The notes beneath the pieces are model-generated. The model was not told the origin of the DNA. It saw only the letters and a program-made list of their open reading frames with translations, and made no database searches. A program made the position numbers and the translations under genes. 64,000 bases of DNA from Artemia franciscana (Eukaryota > Arthropoda > Branchiopoda > Anostraca > Artemiidae): the NCBI RefSeq assembly GCF_032884065.1, contig NC_088863.1, positions 41,262,880-41,326,879 of the forward strand, read 5' to 3'. Shown here piece after piece: positions 21,943-32,814 of this stretch. Positions within the stretch are counted from its first letter, which is position 1, and every line of letters starts with the position of its first letter.

Positions 21943-23729
21943 TAAGCTTACTTTAGTACCCTTTTCTCTGACTTTGTAATTCACTTCTCACCAAAAATCT
22001 TGGACAAAAATTGCTTGCCATGTTTTTCTTATTTTATTAGTAGAGCAATATTTTGACTAACGAACAGACAATATGTCTTGCTAAGTTGTCAAAATTCTGC
22101 GTCTTTAATATTCGGGAACGGATAGGGATATCGTGTCGAAACTTCCAGGGAGTGCTGACATTGCTGGACATTGAAATATGACTTGAAAGGAGAGGGAAAA
22201 AATTAAAACAACGACACTATCTGCATCCACTTTATCAAAATACCATATTTGCAATATCTTGGGAATAGCCTTGGAGTTAATTTTTAGGTTCTGTAAGAGA
22301 AGAAAGGAGGAAGGCATTTTCAATCCTGTGATGCGGGGAGGTAGGTAAGAACGTCATGTCTCCGATCCATCTTAACATTTTTTCACTTTAAGCTCCAATG
22401 GGCATTACAATTTATTCCTGCTAAACATTTATTTATATCAACCAAAAACGAACAGAAAACCTCTTAAATAGTTTTTGAAAAATTCAAAGAAGAGTAAAGA
22501 GCCATATTGGGGACTAGGACGAGCGAGGGTAAACTCCTGCAATAGTTCGAGCTTAGAGCAAACAGAGGTTACTATAAATGAAGCCCAAATAGAAAATAAA
22601 TCAAAATGGGTAATTCTATCGAACAAAAAGATGATAGGCACTGCCGTAGATGAATAAATAGATCCTAACGCGAACAAAAATTGAAATATTTATAAATTGA
22701 TTAGCCTTGTCATATCTTTTTGTTGTTGTGTTGTTGCTGATGTTATAAAAATAAGAACACACATTGCTCGACATAGAAGTCATTTTCAGTTGAGTGCAAA
22801 TGACGCTATGGCCTTTTGAAAGTTTGGGGGGGGGGCAGTCGATTAACTCATGTTTGTTGTGATTTCTGTTTATTTTAAATTGACTGGATTAATGATTTGG
22901 CTTCACTTCGTTTTGGGATTCATTTGTTCGACCTCATCAGGTGTCTGCTATGTTTATGTCTTATGTATATTTTGGTTTCGTTTCGCTTCGGGTTTCGTTT
23001 GTCCATTCACAGTGGCTTCTGATCGTTTTGGGTTTGAATTGTTGTGGGATTTTATTTCTGCTCGTCTTAGGGTTTTATGTGGCTCTACCCTTCTTCGAAG
23101 AATATCGTTTTTGGATCACGTTTTGAAAAATTAAATTTAGTGAATATAATTTCTTAGACCACACTGCTTACCCATTTACAAGAGGGTTTGAAAGAGAAAA
23201 ATGGATTTAATTTATATCAAGCAGTGACAAACGTTGTAAAAACAACAACAGAACATTAATTAATTTTATAGATGATAAAGACGTATCTGGCTGTATGAAA
23301 AGGTAAAATAATTTCTAAATAATTCATAAAAATGGATTTAATTTATATCAAGCAGTGACAAACGTTGTAAAAACAACAACAAAACATTAATTAATAAAAA
23401 AATTCCCGAATATTCAATAATTTTTTTTGTAAATACCTTTCAAATAAATATAGTGTTTTACTTTTGATAGATCCCATTTGCCAATCTGGTCTTATGGAGG
23501 AAAAATATCTAGAGATTCTGATGTTTCTTTTCTGTTTTACAGTTGCTTTAAGATACGAGTTTTATTTATTTGTTTGCCTTTTGTTCTTTTTTTCTCTCTC
23601 TTGTGTTGTTTTTTGTTTTTTTTTTGTCTAAATTTAACTTAATTATTTTTCTTTTTTTCTTTCCCGTTCATAAAGGCTCCCGGATATGGGGTCGAAATCT
23701 TCTGATTTTTTTTTTTATTAATTTATTAT
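21943..23729. other. Unassigned, possible intron, with one direct repeat
   Basis: No exon is recognised. A 69-bp block starting AAAAATGGATTTAATTTATA occurs at 23197 and again at 23328 (131 bp apart) with one mismatch. T-rich tracts lie at 23580-23640 and 23700-23720. Confidence 0.5.
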
Positions 23730-23785
23730 ATTAGCCGAAATTGGAACGTTCCAGGAGAAAATTAGCCGAAATTGGAACGTTCCAG
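23730..23785. repeat. Duplicated 25-bp block containing GGAACGTTCC
   Basis: ATTAGCCGAAATTGGAACGT plus TCCAG occurs at 23730-23754 and 23761-23785, 31 bp apart. GAACGTTC matches the inverted nGAAn pair of a heat-shock element. A third nGAA unit follows imperfectly in copy 1. Confidence 0.6.
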
Positions 23786-23859
23786 AATAGTAATGGCGTG
23801 ATTGATATTCACTAATGCTTGTCCAACATATGTGTATGTATATGTGTGTATGTGTGTGA

Positions 23860-23975
<116 letters not shown>

Positions 23976-23980
23976 TAGGC

Positions 23981-25175
23981 TATAGGGTGTTGGCTTGTGA
24001 GATGTTTCAAACAGGCTAAATTGGATACTTAGGTCTACTTTTGCAGTATTAGCAGAGTTTTTAACTAGTTTTCTTATTCATTTAAATTGTCAAAGGTGTT
24101 TTCTATAGGGTGTTGGCTTGTGAGATGTTTCAAACAGGCTAAATTGGATACTTAGGTCTACTTTTGCAGTATTAGCAGAGTTTTTAACTAGTTTTCTTAT
24201 TCATTTAAATTGTCAAAGGTGTTTTCTATAGGGTGTTGGCTTGTGAGATGTTTCAAACAGGCTAAATTGGCTACTTAGGTCTACTTTTGCAGTATTAGCA
24301 GAGTTTTTAACTAGTTTTCTTATTCATTTAAATTGTCAAAGGTGTTTTCTATAGGGTGTTGGTTTGTGAGATGTTTCAAACAGGCTAAATTGGATACTTA
24401 GGTCTACTTTTGCAGTATTAGCAGAGTTTTTAACTAGTTTTCTTATTCATTTAAATTGTCAAAGGTGTTTTTCTATAGGGTGTCGGCTTGTGAGATGCTT
24501 CAAACAGGCTAAATTGGCTACTTAGGTCTACTTTTGCAGTATTAGCAGAGTTTTTAACTAGTTTTCTTATTCATTTAAATTGTCAAAGGTGTTTTTCTAT
24601 AGGGTGTTGGCTTGTGAGATGTTTCAAACAGGCTAAATTGGATACTTAGGTCTACTTTTGCAGTATTAGCAGAGTTTTTAACTAGTTTTCTTATTCATTT
24701 AATTTGTCAAAGGTGTTTTTCTATAGGGTGTCGGCTTGTGAGATGCTTCAAACAGGCTAAATTGGCTACTTACGTCTACTTTTGCAGTATTAGCAAAGTT
24801 TTTAACTAGTTTTCTTATTCATTTAAATTGTCAAAGGTGTTTTCTATAGGGTGTTGGCTTGTGAGATGTTTCAAACAGGCTAAATTGGATACTTAGGTCT
24901 ACTTTTGCAGTATTAGCAGAGTCTCTAATAAGTTTTCTTCTTCATTTAAATTCTCAAAGGTGTTTTCTATAGGGTGTTGGCTTGTGAGATGTTTCAAACA
25001 GGCTAAATTGGCTACTTAGGTCTACTTTTGCAGTATCAGCAGAATTTCTAATAAGTTTTCTTATTCATTTAAATTATCAAAGGTGTTTTTTATGAGGTGT
25101 TGGCTTGTGAGATGTTTCAGACAGGCTAAATTGGCTACTTAGGTCTACTTTTGTAGTACCAGCAGAATTTCTAAT
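23981..25175. repeat. 123/124-bp satellite, about 9.7 copies
   Basis: Units start (TATAGGGTG) at 23981, 24104, 24227, 24350, 24474, 24598, 24722, 24845, 24968 and 25091, the last partial. Most of the unit is almost invariant (GCAGTATTAGCAGAG, CATTTAAATTGTCAAAGG). Variant sites group units: GTTGGC/GTTTC/GGATAC against GTCGGC/GCTTC/GGCTAC. The last three units are the most diverged. Confidence 0.97.
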
Positions 25176-25315
25176 TCTGCACATACACTTCAAGTAAGAA
25201 AAATACTTATCTCTATAGTCAGAATTGCATCCTGAATCCAAAGTTATTGTGCATTTGCATCAGAATGGAAATTAATATTCACCATATACAGACCTAGCCT
25301 ATACCAATTCAGGGT

Positions 25316-25398
25316 ATATATTTGCACGTTAGTGAGTATATGTGTATGTATGTGTATATGTATGTATGTGTATATGTGTATGTATATATATGTGTATG

Positions 25399-25441
<43 letters not shown>

Positions 25442-25450
25442 GCATATATG
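25316..25450. repeat. (TG/TA)n microsatellite
   Basis: Mixed TGTA, TGTG and TA runs directly before the intact LINE's leader. Confidence 0.9.
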
Positions 25451-28400
25451 TAAGCCCTATAGATAGGTAGAGTAGCTCCATAGAAGGCTTAGGCCAAGTA
25501 GGACCTTGTCCCAGTGGGGCCCATAATAGAAACTGGGAAACCCTCCCCTGGGGGTCATAATTTCAGGTGGAGGAGGAAGAAGGCCCCTCAAATGTACACT
25601 CAGCAGGGCCAACTGCCGTGTTCACGCGTCAGATGAGTTACAAACCTTCTCCCAGTAATGGGTTAAATTGCATGGTGAAGCAGAACACCATCGTGGGAGG
25701 ATCCTCTATAGGAGGACAACTGCGGCAGGGCGTAAGATCCAGATTTATGGACAACGGCCTCTGTAAAGGGCTGCCTCGACCCTTTCGGGGTACCTGCAAG
25801 ACTGGGAAACTTGCGGTCAATTTTTCCCACTTGAGGAGTGGCGCCCCTCGAGGAAATTATAGCCTAGTAAACAACACAGCACTCGTACGGGATTCTGATT
25901 ATTGGATAATTTTCTGGGCTTGGTTTGTTTTGATGGGCGTTTTCGGGCTGAAAAACCTCTTCCTAGCTAATTTATCTACTATGGGCTGCCTCCCCGTAGT
26001 AGCATAATATTTGTAGGCATGAATATATAATGAGTCGGAGGTAATAGGCTTGGGACTGTCTGTGCAGGATTTCGACTCTTGTTGATAGAAGAGCATCGCC
26101 AAGTGCTGAAAACCATGTTGTGACCAAGATGGGCCCAGGATTGCACAAAGCCCCCAACTTACAGGAGGTCCCAGGGACTTCTTGCTGTCCGGTTCTAAGC
26201 CGGCTTAAGCGCTTCGGTGTAGACTTGAGAAGATATGTTGGTCCCCATCCTGCACTGGTATCCGGGATCACTGCTTTTCTTGAGGCCAAAATAATTTCAA
26301 AGATTTAAAGAACATGAAAATTGGAACTTGGAATGTTACGACGTTAAAAAATGACTATCGCATCGACATTTTGACTGACGAATTCAGACGGTTTGAACTG
26401 GATTTATTAGGAGTTTCAGAAACTCATATCCCAGGGGTAGGAAGCATGAAATTAGGTGACATAGAATTTGTTTACTCAGGAAGGAAGGATGGGGTACATA
26501 GACAGGGAGTAGGGCTCATGATGAATAAGGAAGCTGCTAAGTCTTGTTTAGGCTGGGAAGGTATTAATAATAGAATACTAATTGCTCATTTTATGACTAA
26601 AAAGTTTAGGGTATCAGTTATAGTAGTATATGCTCCCATTGAACCAACTGATGGAGATACTAGTGACTCAGATGAATTTTACTTACAGTTACAGGAGCAA
26701 ATAGACAGGGTACCAGGTAGAAATATGGTGTTTTTGCTAGGAGATTTTAATGCCCAGGTTGGTAGAAATAGGGATAGATGGTATCCTAGCCTAGGTAATT
26801 TTGGTGTAGGAAAAGAAAACAGTAATGGCTATAGGCTTTTGCAATTTTGTAGGTATAACAACCTAGTTATAACCAATACGGTGTTTGGTCACAAAATGGC
26901 CCATAAGTTGACATGGTATTCACGTGATGGTAAGACAGCAAACCTTATTGATTATGTTATTGTAAACAGAAGACTAGCAGGATCAATACAAGATACTAGG
27001 GTGTATAGGAGTGCCGTTATTGATGTTAAAAGTAAAGATCACCATCTAGTAGTGTCTAAGGTTAATTTAAAGCTGAAATTTCGGAAGAGTAACTCCCTCC
27101 CGGAAAGTTATGATGTTGGTAGACTTCAGGATGAAAATTTGAGAAAAAAATTCCAGGAACAGTTGAGTACTAAACTTGAGGGTTTAAAATTTGACAATGT
27201 GGAAGATGGATGGAATAATTTCAGAAAAACAATTTGTGAAGTTGCTGATGGTGTCCTAGGGAAGAGTGCTAAGACAGCAACTAGGAATATTAGTGAAAAA
27301 GCTTTAGGTTTAATAGAGAGTAGAAGGGGTTTGTATAAGAATTATCTGAGCGATAGGTCGTATGAAAACAAAAGGAATGTAAAGAAAGTGGAGAAAGCAT
27401 TAAAATATGAACTAAGGAGATGTGAAATGGAGGCGATGGATAAAATTGCTGAGGATCTGGAAGATGCGGCTAGACGGCATAATAGTAAAATATTATACTG
27501 GCATGTTAATAAATTGAAAGGGAGTAGCCGATCCGGACTAGTCCCAGTTAAAGATAGAAATGGGGTCACAATTAGTGATAAGGAAAAAGTTAAAGAAAGA
27601 TGGGTGGAACATTTTGAGAATGTGCTAAACCGAGATACAGTTGCAGGAAAAGATATAGATGAAAATGAAAAAGTTTGTGATACCTTGGATGTGAAGGAAG
27701 ATTTGTTTAGTGAGGAAGAATTAGCGACAGTACTAGAAGGATTAAAAAATAATAAGGCCCCAGGTGCTGATAGTATGATTAATGAGTTCCTTAAATATGG
27801 TGGCTCTGAGGTTAGGAATAAGCTACTGAAGATTATGAACATGATTTTTGAAAAAGGGGAAGTACCCAATGATTTTAGGAAAACCTTAATTAAACCACTG
27901 TATAAGAAAGGTGACAAGAGTGAATGTCGGAATTATCGAGGCATTAGTCTGGTCTCTGTAGGTAGCAAATTACTGAGTAATATGATACTTTTTAGACTGA
28001 GACATGCTGTAGACAAAGTTTTAAGGGAAGAACAATGCGGCTTTAGAAAAGGTAGAGGATGTGTCGACCATGTTTTCACTCTTAGGTTAATAATTGAGAA
28101 GTCCCTTCGTTGTCAAACACCTTTGGTCCTTAGTTTTATCGATTATGAGCAAGCTTTCGATTCTGTTGATAGAACAGCGTTAACAAAGGTCTTATCGTTA
28201 TATGGTATACCAGAAAAATACATTAAAGTGATTTGCGCTATGTACGAGAATAATACTGCTGCGGTTAAGGTAGGAAATGAGGTTAGCAACTGGTTTTGTA
28301 TTAAATCAGGAGTTAAGCAGGGTTGTGTTCTATCCCCCTTTATATGGATCATTTTGATGGACTTCGTCTTAAGGAGCACAGGAAAGGCAATTGGAGACCA

Positions 28401-29253
28401 TGGAATCAAATGGGGAGGAAGAACGCTCCTGGACTTAGATTATGCTGATGATTTAAGCATATTAGATGAAAGTGTGAGCAAAATGAATGAATTTTTAGAG
28501 GTTTTACGAGTTCAGGGTGCTAAAATAGGCTTGAAAATTAATGTTAAGAAGACTAAGTCACTAAGGTTAGGAATAAGTGAAGATGAACAGGTGACCTTAG
28601 GTAACGAAAAGATTGATCAGGTTGGGAGCTTCAGTTACCTTGGTAGTATTATTAGTAAAGATGGTGGGAGCAGTGAAGATGTTAAAAGTAGAATAGCTAA
28701 AGCTCAGGGTGTTTTTTCACAGTTAAAAAAAGTTTGGAAGAATAGAAAGATAAGCCTACAAACCAAGATTAGAATATTGGAAGCTACAGTGATGACAGTG
28801 GTCAAATATGGCTCTGAAGCATGGACACTCCGAAAAGCAGATGAAAATTTACTAGATGTTTTCCAGAGAAATTGCCTACGGATTGTTCTGGGTACCCGGC
28901 TGACTGACCGTATTTCAAACAGTAGGTTGTACGAAAAGTGTGGTTCAATCCCGCTTTCTGGGGCTATAATGAAAGAAAGGTTGAGATGGCTAGGCCACGT
29001 TCTACGGATGAAGGATGACAGATTACCGAAGATTGTCCTTTTTGGCCAACCGTCTGGGGCTACACGGAAAGCAGGTCGTCCTTGTCTGGGTTGGGAGGAT
29101 GTCATAAATAAGGATTTAAAGGAAATGGGAACTTCCTGGGAGGGTGTAAAGAGGGAGGCTTTAAATAGATTAGGTTGGAGGAGGAGCGTGCGTAGCTGTG
29201 TTGGCCTCAGGCGGCTTGGTGCTGCAGTGAGTTATTAGTAGTAGTAGTAGTAG
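25451..29253 (+). mobile_element. RTE-type LINE, apparently complete
   Basis: A GC-richer leader (25451-26313) precedes one full ORF (26314-29238) and a (TAG)6 tail (29236-29253) in place of poly-A. The leader itself contains a 146-codon frame (25567-26007, from a GTG) with no known motif. The absence of frame breaks over 974 codons points to recent arrival. Start of the element is set at the end of the microsatellite and is approximate. Confidence 0.85.
26314..29238 (+). CDS. LINE endonuclease-reverse transcriptase, 974 aa, intact
   Basis: It starts at ATG with IGTWNVTTL, the usual start of the apurinic-type endonuclease; a TAA lies just upstream in frame. Endonuclease motifs in order: SETH (35-38), VVYAP (about 106-110), GDFNA (143-147), IDYV (212-215) and SKDHH (240-244). 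A basic linker follows, then NNKAPGADS (479-487). The reverse transcriptase comes next: motif A IDYEQAFDSVDR (Asp 610), GVKQGCVLSP (about 666-675), YADD (710-713), then YLGSIISKDG. The C-terminus has RWLGHVLRM and GRP..GWEDV blocks. All catalytic residues seen are conserved. The product would nick DNA and prime reverse transcription of its own RNA in the nucleus. Clade by eye: RTE/BovB-like (CFDP2-type proteins). The stop is the first TAG of the terminal repeat. Confidence 0.95.
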   Translation: MKIGTWNVTTLKNDYRIDILTDEFRRFELDLLGVSETHIPGVGSMKLGDIEFVYSGRKDGVHRQGVGLMMNKEAAKSCLGWEGINNRILIAHFMTKKFRVSVIVVYAPIEPTDGDTSDSDEFYLQLQEQIDRVPGRNMVFLLGDFNAQVGRNRDRWYPSLGNFGVGKENSNGYRLLQFCRYNNLVITNTVFGHKMAHKLTWYSRDGKTANLIDYVIVNRRLAGSIQDTRVYRSAVIDVKSKDHHLVVSKVNLKLKFRKSNSLPESYDVGRLQDENLRKKFQEQLSTKLEGLKFDNVEDGWNNFRKTICEVADGVLGKSAKTATRNISEKALGLIESRRGLYKNYLSDRSYENKRNVKKVEKALKYELRRCEMEAMDKIAEDLEDAARRHNSKILYWHVNKLKGSSRSGLVPVKDRNGVTISDKEKVKERWVEHFENVLNRDTVAGKDIDENEKVCDTLDVKEDLFSEEELATVLEGLKNNKAPGADSMINEFLKYGGSEVRNKLLKIMNMIFEKGEVPNDFRKTLIKPLYKKGDKSECRNYRGISLVSVGSKLLSNMILFRLRHAVDKVLREEQCGFRKGRGCVDHVFTLRLIIEKSLRCQTPLVLSFIDYEQAFDSVDRTALTKVLSLYGIPEKYIKVICAMYENNTAAVKVGNEVSNWFCIKSGVKQGCVLSPFIWIILMDFVLRSTGKAIGDHGIKWGGRTLLDLDYADDLSILDESVSKMNEFLEVLRVQGAKIGLKINVKKTKSLRLGISEDEQVTLGNEKIDQVGSFSYLGSIISKDGGSSEDVKSRIAKAQGVFSQLKKVWKNRKISLQTKIRILEATVMTVVKYGSEAWTLRKADENLLDVFQRNCLRIVLGTRLTDRISNSRLYEKCGSIPLSGAIMKERLRWLGHVLRMKDDRLPKIVLFGQPSGATRKAGRPCLGWEDVINKDLKEMGTSWEGVKREALNRLGWRRSVRSCVGLRRLGAAVSY

Positions 29254-31538
29254 TATTCTAAAAGCACATACTTTGTTGTTCATAGTGAATATGAAAGGAC
29301 CTCTTCCACGATCAATCCTTCAAACAAATTTAACCTGTCCCAAGGACCAACATCCATGTTTTAGAAGAAACAATATTTGACTTACCATGATAATTTTACT
29401 ATCCTGGGACCATAGAGAATCAAAATTTGGTAGAAATGGTCCTCTTGATTTTAATTAGTAGGCTAGTTTCGATTTGTTTGTAGGCTTAACTGTCACATAT
29501 AAGCAATTCAAAATTGTGCACTAACATATGATAAGAAATCAACTTTTTCCTTGCTTTGTAACAGAAATTCTAGATTTGAGAATGTATCCTAGCTTATCCT
29601 TTTGACAATTCAATGCCTTTTGGCATTCAATCATTCAAGAAATCTATTTGGACCTTTTTACTGTTGTGTACTAAAATTGATCAAATTTTTATATAGAACC
29701 TCCACGTGTAAATTTCTAAAAAAAAACAACAACTGTGTAACCATGAATAAAAAAAATGAATTGAAAAGAAAAAAGAAGAAATTACAGTAGCTGTTTAATT
29801 TTACGCATCCGAACATACTTGTATTATTAATTTTATATGGTGTAGGACAAACAAAACTTTCGCGATCCATGTTCGAAAAGTGTATTCCGGTTTTCAAGAC
29901 CTCCTCCTACTGTATATTGGCACAACATATGATGTAACATAAAACGAATCAACAAATTCAAAGTTCTATACTAATTATTGTTATTGTTTAAACGTTGAAC
30001 CAAGAATAATTAAACACGAAGTTTCCATTTTAATAAAACAATCAGCTGAATTAAAGGACACGTTCGACTATTCCCTTATTTAGTTGCAGAAGTAGGCGTA
30101 CCTGCCCAAAAAATTTCCGATTTTCACCTAAAATTTCGAACTATAATCAGAAGTATTTATTTTTTATTTTTTTACAGCAGGATCCCGAGTGGATTTATGA
30201 GGTTGAATTTTGGGAGGTTAAGAGCATTGTCAGAATAATCCAGCCCTGCTTAAAACAAAGAAAGAGAGACAAAAAGTCCTCTTCTTGGTCGTATTTAGGT
30301 TCACCTTGATATCTAGGCTAATTATGAATTAAGTTTTATCTATTTTTAATTTTTCTCTTTTTTTTGTACGTGTCGAATTAGAATCATTAATGTGGTTTGC
30401 AGCAAGAAATAAGCCTAGTCGTACAGAGATGAGGGCCTCCTTTTAAGCTATGTATCTAATTGATCCTCCAGGAAGCTTTTGAGAAATTCACATTAAATTA
30501 CATGGCTGAAAAATTCTTTGTTGAGGTTTAAAAGTTCTCGAAGTGCTATTTTCTGCAGTTCAACGGTTTTGAAGGACAAAGGACATCAAAAATGCATTTT
30601 GAATTAGTCAAGAGGAAACCTAGACAACAATTATATATCGAAACAAAATTCAGGAATAATCAGAAATCCAGTTTTTAATGAACAAGATTATATATGCAGT
30701 TTCTGAAAGCAGTGGGTGCCAAATTTGAAAAAAAAAAACAGGCGGTAAAATATCAGCAAAAAATAAGCTAAAACCTATGGCACCAAACAGCCTGAAAAGG
30801 TGAAGCTTTTCTTTGAAGATTTAGTTGTTTTGGGAATCAGCATATTGTTAATGTCAAAATTTTTTAGGGAAAGCATTATAAAGAAAGTATTGTCAAATTT
30901 AACCAATTAGTTTTGCTAATTTATTTTCACAGTTCAAATTGACAACACTAACGACCCTACAAAATTCATAATTTTGAAGAGAGCAAAAGAAATATTTCAT
31001 AAAACCACAATTCTTAGGAGTGAATCAACTAAGATTGGCCCTGTGGACAAAGAATGTTTTATTTTGATATTCTTTATTAGTTGATACTTTCAACGCAAAA
31101 CGTTGAAAATTGCTTTATCCATCGGCTAAACTTCATTTTGGAAATTTGCTTTGTATTCCCTTGGATTAAAATCTACAACAAAAATTGTTTAGTGACTGTA
31201 TAACTTCACATCAATGGTACATGGAATAAAATTTAAAAGACACCTTGTGTTCAAATACTCTTTAGTGTTTTAAAACTTTTAAGAAGCCTAAACGTGAACT
31301 CAAAAAAAAGAAGAAAAAACAGAATGAATGTAAATTGCAATCATAAATTCAGCAGAAATATATTCAATCTTGCCACATGCAGACAAAGCTGATTAATTTT
31401 GTTAGAACAAATAGCAAAGAAAATTGACAAACAACAGCTTTAGCAAAAAAATCATATCTTTCTTTATCTCCTTCTTTATCAAAATATTTAGAGTTTAAGT
31501 CGAGCTACCTTAACTCCAATGGATTCTAAAAGAATAAT
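29254..31538. other. Unassigned intergenic sequence
   Basis: AT-rich, with no exon, RNA gene or transposase motif recognised. Short frames at 29602-29790 and 29658-29897 look random. The block near 29571 echoes 17588, so part is an old dispersed repeat. Confidence 0.5.
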
Positions 31539-31565
31539 TTTATTCAATAATCAATTTTTTTTATT
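31539..31565 (-). terminator. Candidate polyadenylation signals of MINDY3
   Basis: Two AATAAA hexamers on the minus strand (plus-strand TTTATT at 31539-31544 and 31560-31565) lie about 120-145 bp past the MINDY3 stop codon. Either could direct 3'-end cleavage. Confidence 0.5.
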
Positions 31566-31681
31566 CATTTTGCATTATTAATTTTAATTTTTATGTCATT
31601 TCATTACATAGATAAAAGCCGATTAAATCGATTCTAAAAATGGAGCTGGGTGCCTAGACTGATGAAATTTTAAAAAGTAAA

Positions 31682-32731
31682 TTAATCAATTAATGGTAGA
31701 ACTGAATCCCATAAGAGTTCAATGGATTGCCACTTTGTACGCAATACCACTTTAAGTCTATCCAAATCATCTTTATAGTTTAAATCACTTTCAGTTGTGA
31801 GGGCAATTCCATGCTTTAAGGTTACAACGCCATCTTTGTTTGATTTGGAGAGACCATTCCAATGATAGATTTCAAATTTATCAGGTACTGATCTTGTCCT
31901 CTTAGGGAAATATTCGTCCATAAATGCTGGTAGGAGTATGACCCCGAGGCCTTCTGGATCGAGCTTTGTTTTCATTAGAGCAACATAGTTCGGATCTGAT
32001 TCAAGGCCAATTTCTCTAAGCACATTTCCAAGCATATCACTAGAAATGAATTTATCACCATCAGGATTAAAACTCTGAAAAATTCTAAAGGCTTTCTCAC
32101 AAGGAGTTTCTTCTGAAACTAGCTTCTTATCTGGGGAAAATACAACTGTTAAGTGGGTTTCTGAGCTAATCACCCAAACAGGGTTCAATGGAGATTTCAA
32201 GTAACTCCCTACACTCAAGTATTTTAAATGTTCCATAAGGGATAGATAACCAATGGAAGATTGCTCAACAATTCCTTTAAGAATAAATCCTTCTATATTC
32301 ACATCACCGTTCCAAACATTTGTGACCGCTCTTCCTGTAATAAATAAATTAATAAGCGCTTGAGAGCCATGAGCATGAACTGGCTCTATTAAAGGTTCAC
32401 AGCTCTCCGCCATATCTTCCTGCAACACTTCAATGCCACGAGTTAAAATGACAGAGTAAAGGAAGCACAATATTCCAAACTTGCTCTTAAGATGTCTAAC
32501 ACAATGGCTTAATTTTTTGTTCAATTCCGGGATTTTGATCTCTTCAATTACAAGTCTCGATTGAAACGAATGAATATCCGTTTCTATTTCATTGTTAGCT
32601 GTTCTAGTCGCATCTCCCTCCGTATTATCTTCTAAAGAAACTACGGTGACGAGTTGGTGATTTGAACATGCCTGAATAAGAATTTCTTCTAGAGCTTTGA
32701 CAAACGCAACTTCAACAGTCTCCTCTGAAGC
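31682..32731 (-). CDS. MINDY3: MINDY-3 deubiquitinase, terminal exon
   Basis: The reading frame is open for 349 codons from the acceptor TTACAG|G (exon base 32731) to TAA at 31682-31684. It matches MINDY3 (FAM188A) along its length: VILTRGIE, EPLIEPVHAHGSQALINL, NVWNGD, VGSYLKSP, SSETHLTVVFS, KLDPEGLG and IYHWNGLSKSN, ending with TKWQSIELLW. The His of SETH (codon at 32153-32155) corresponds to the family's catalytic His. An EF-hand-like stretch (FNPDGDKFISSDML) follows it, as in vertebrate MINDY3. MINDY enzymes are cysteine proteases that trim Lys48-linked ubiquitin chains in nucleus and cytosol. No in-frame ATG is needed here because coding continues from upstream exons. Very few changes disturb conserved blocks, so the gene is likely functional. 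Confidence 0.95.
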   Translation of the reverse strand, partial: ASEETVEVAFVKALEEILIQACSNHQLVTVVSLEDNTEGDATRTANNEIETDIHSFQSRLVIEEIKIPELNKKLSHCVRHLKSKFGILCFLYSVILTRGIEVLQEDMAESCEPLIEPVHAHGSQALINLFITGRAVTNVWNGDVNIEGFILKGIVEQSSIGYLSLMEHLKYLSVGSYLKSPLNPVWVISSETHLTVVFSPDKKLVSEETPCEKAFRIFQSFNPDGDKFISSDMLGNVLREIGLESDPNYVALMKTKLDPEGLGVILLPAFMDEYFPKRTRSVPDKFEIYHWNGLSKSNKDGVVTLKHGIALTTESDLNYKDDLDRLKVVLRTKWQSIELLWDSVLPLID

Positions 32732-32814
32732 CTGTAATCACAGGAAAAATTCTAGTCAATATGGGAAAATATCTTACCTAAAAAATTACCCATTGACTTC
32801 TGCCTAAAAGCAGA

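Noticed and set aside
22850..23134. Hydrophobic 94-codon ORF
   Set aside because: T/G-rich sequence gives chance hydrophobic codons; no motif, splice context or known family was seen.
23981..25175. CRISPR-like array
   Set aside because: Whole 123-bp units repeat with no unique spacers, and the context is eukaryotic. It is a satellite.
27342..27917. 191-codon reverse ORF within the intact LINE
   Set aside because: Antisense shadow of the linker and RT coding sequence.
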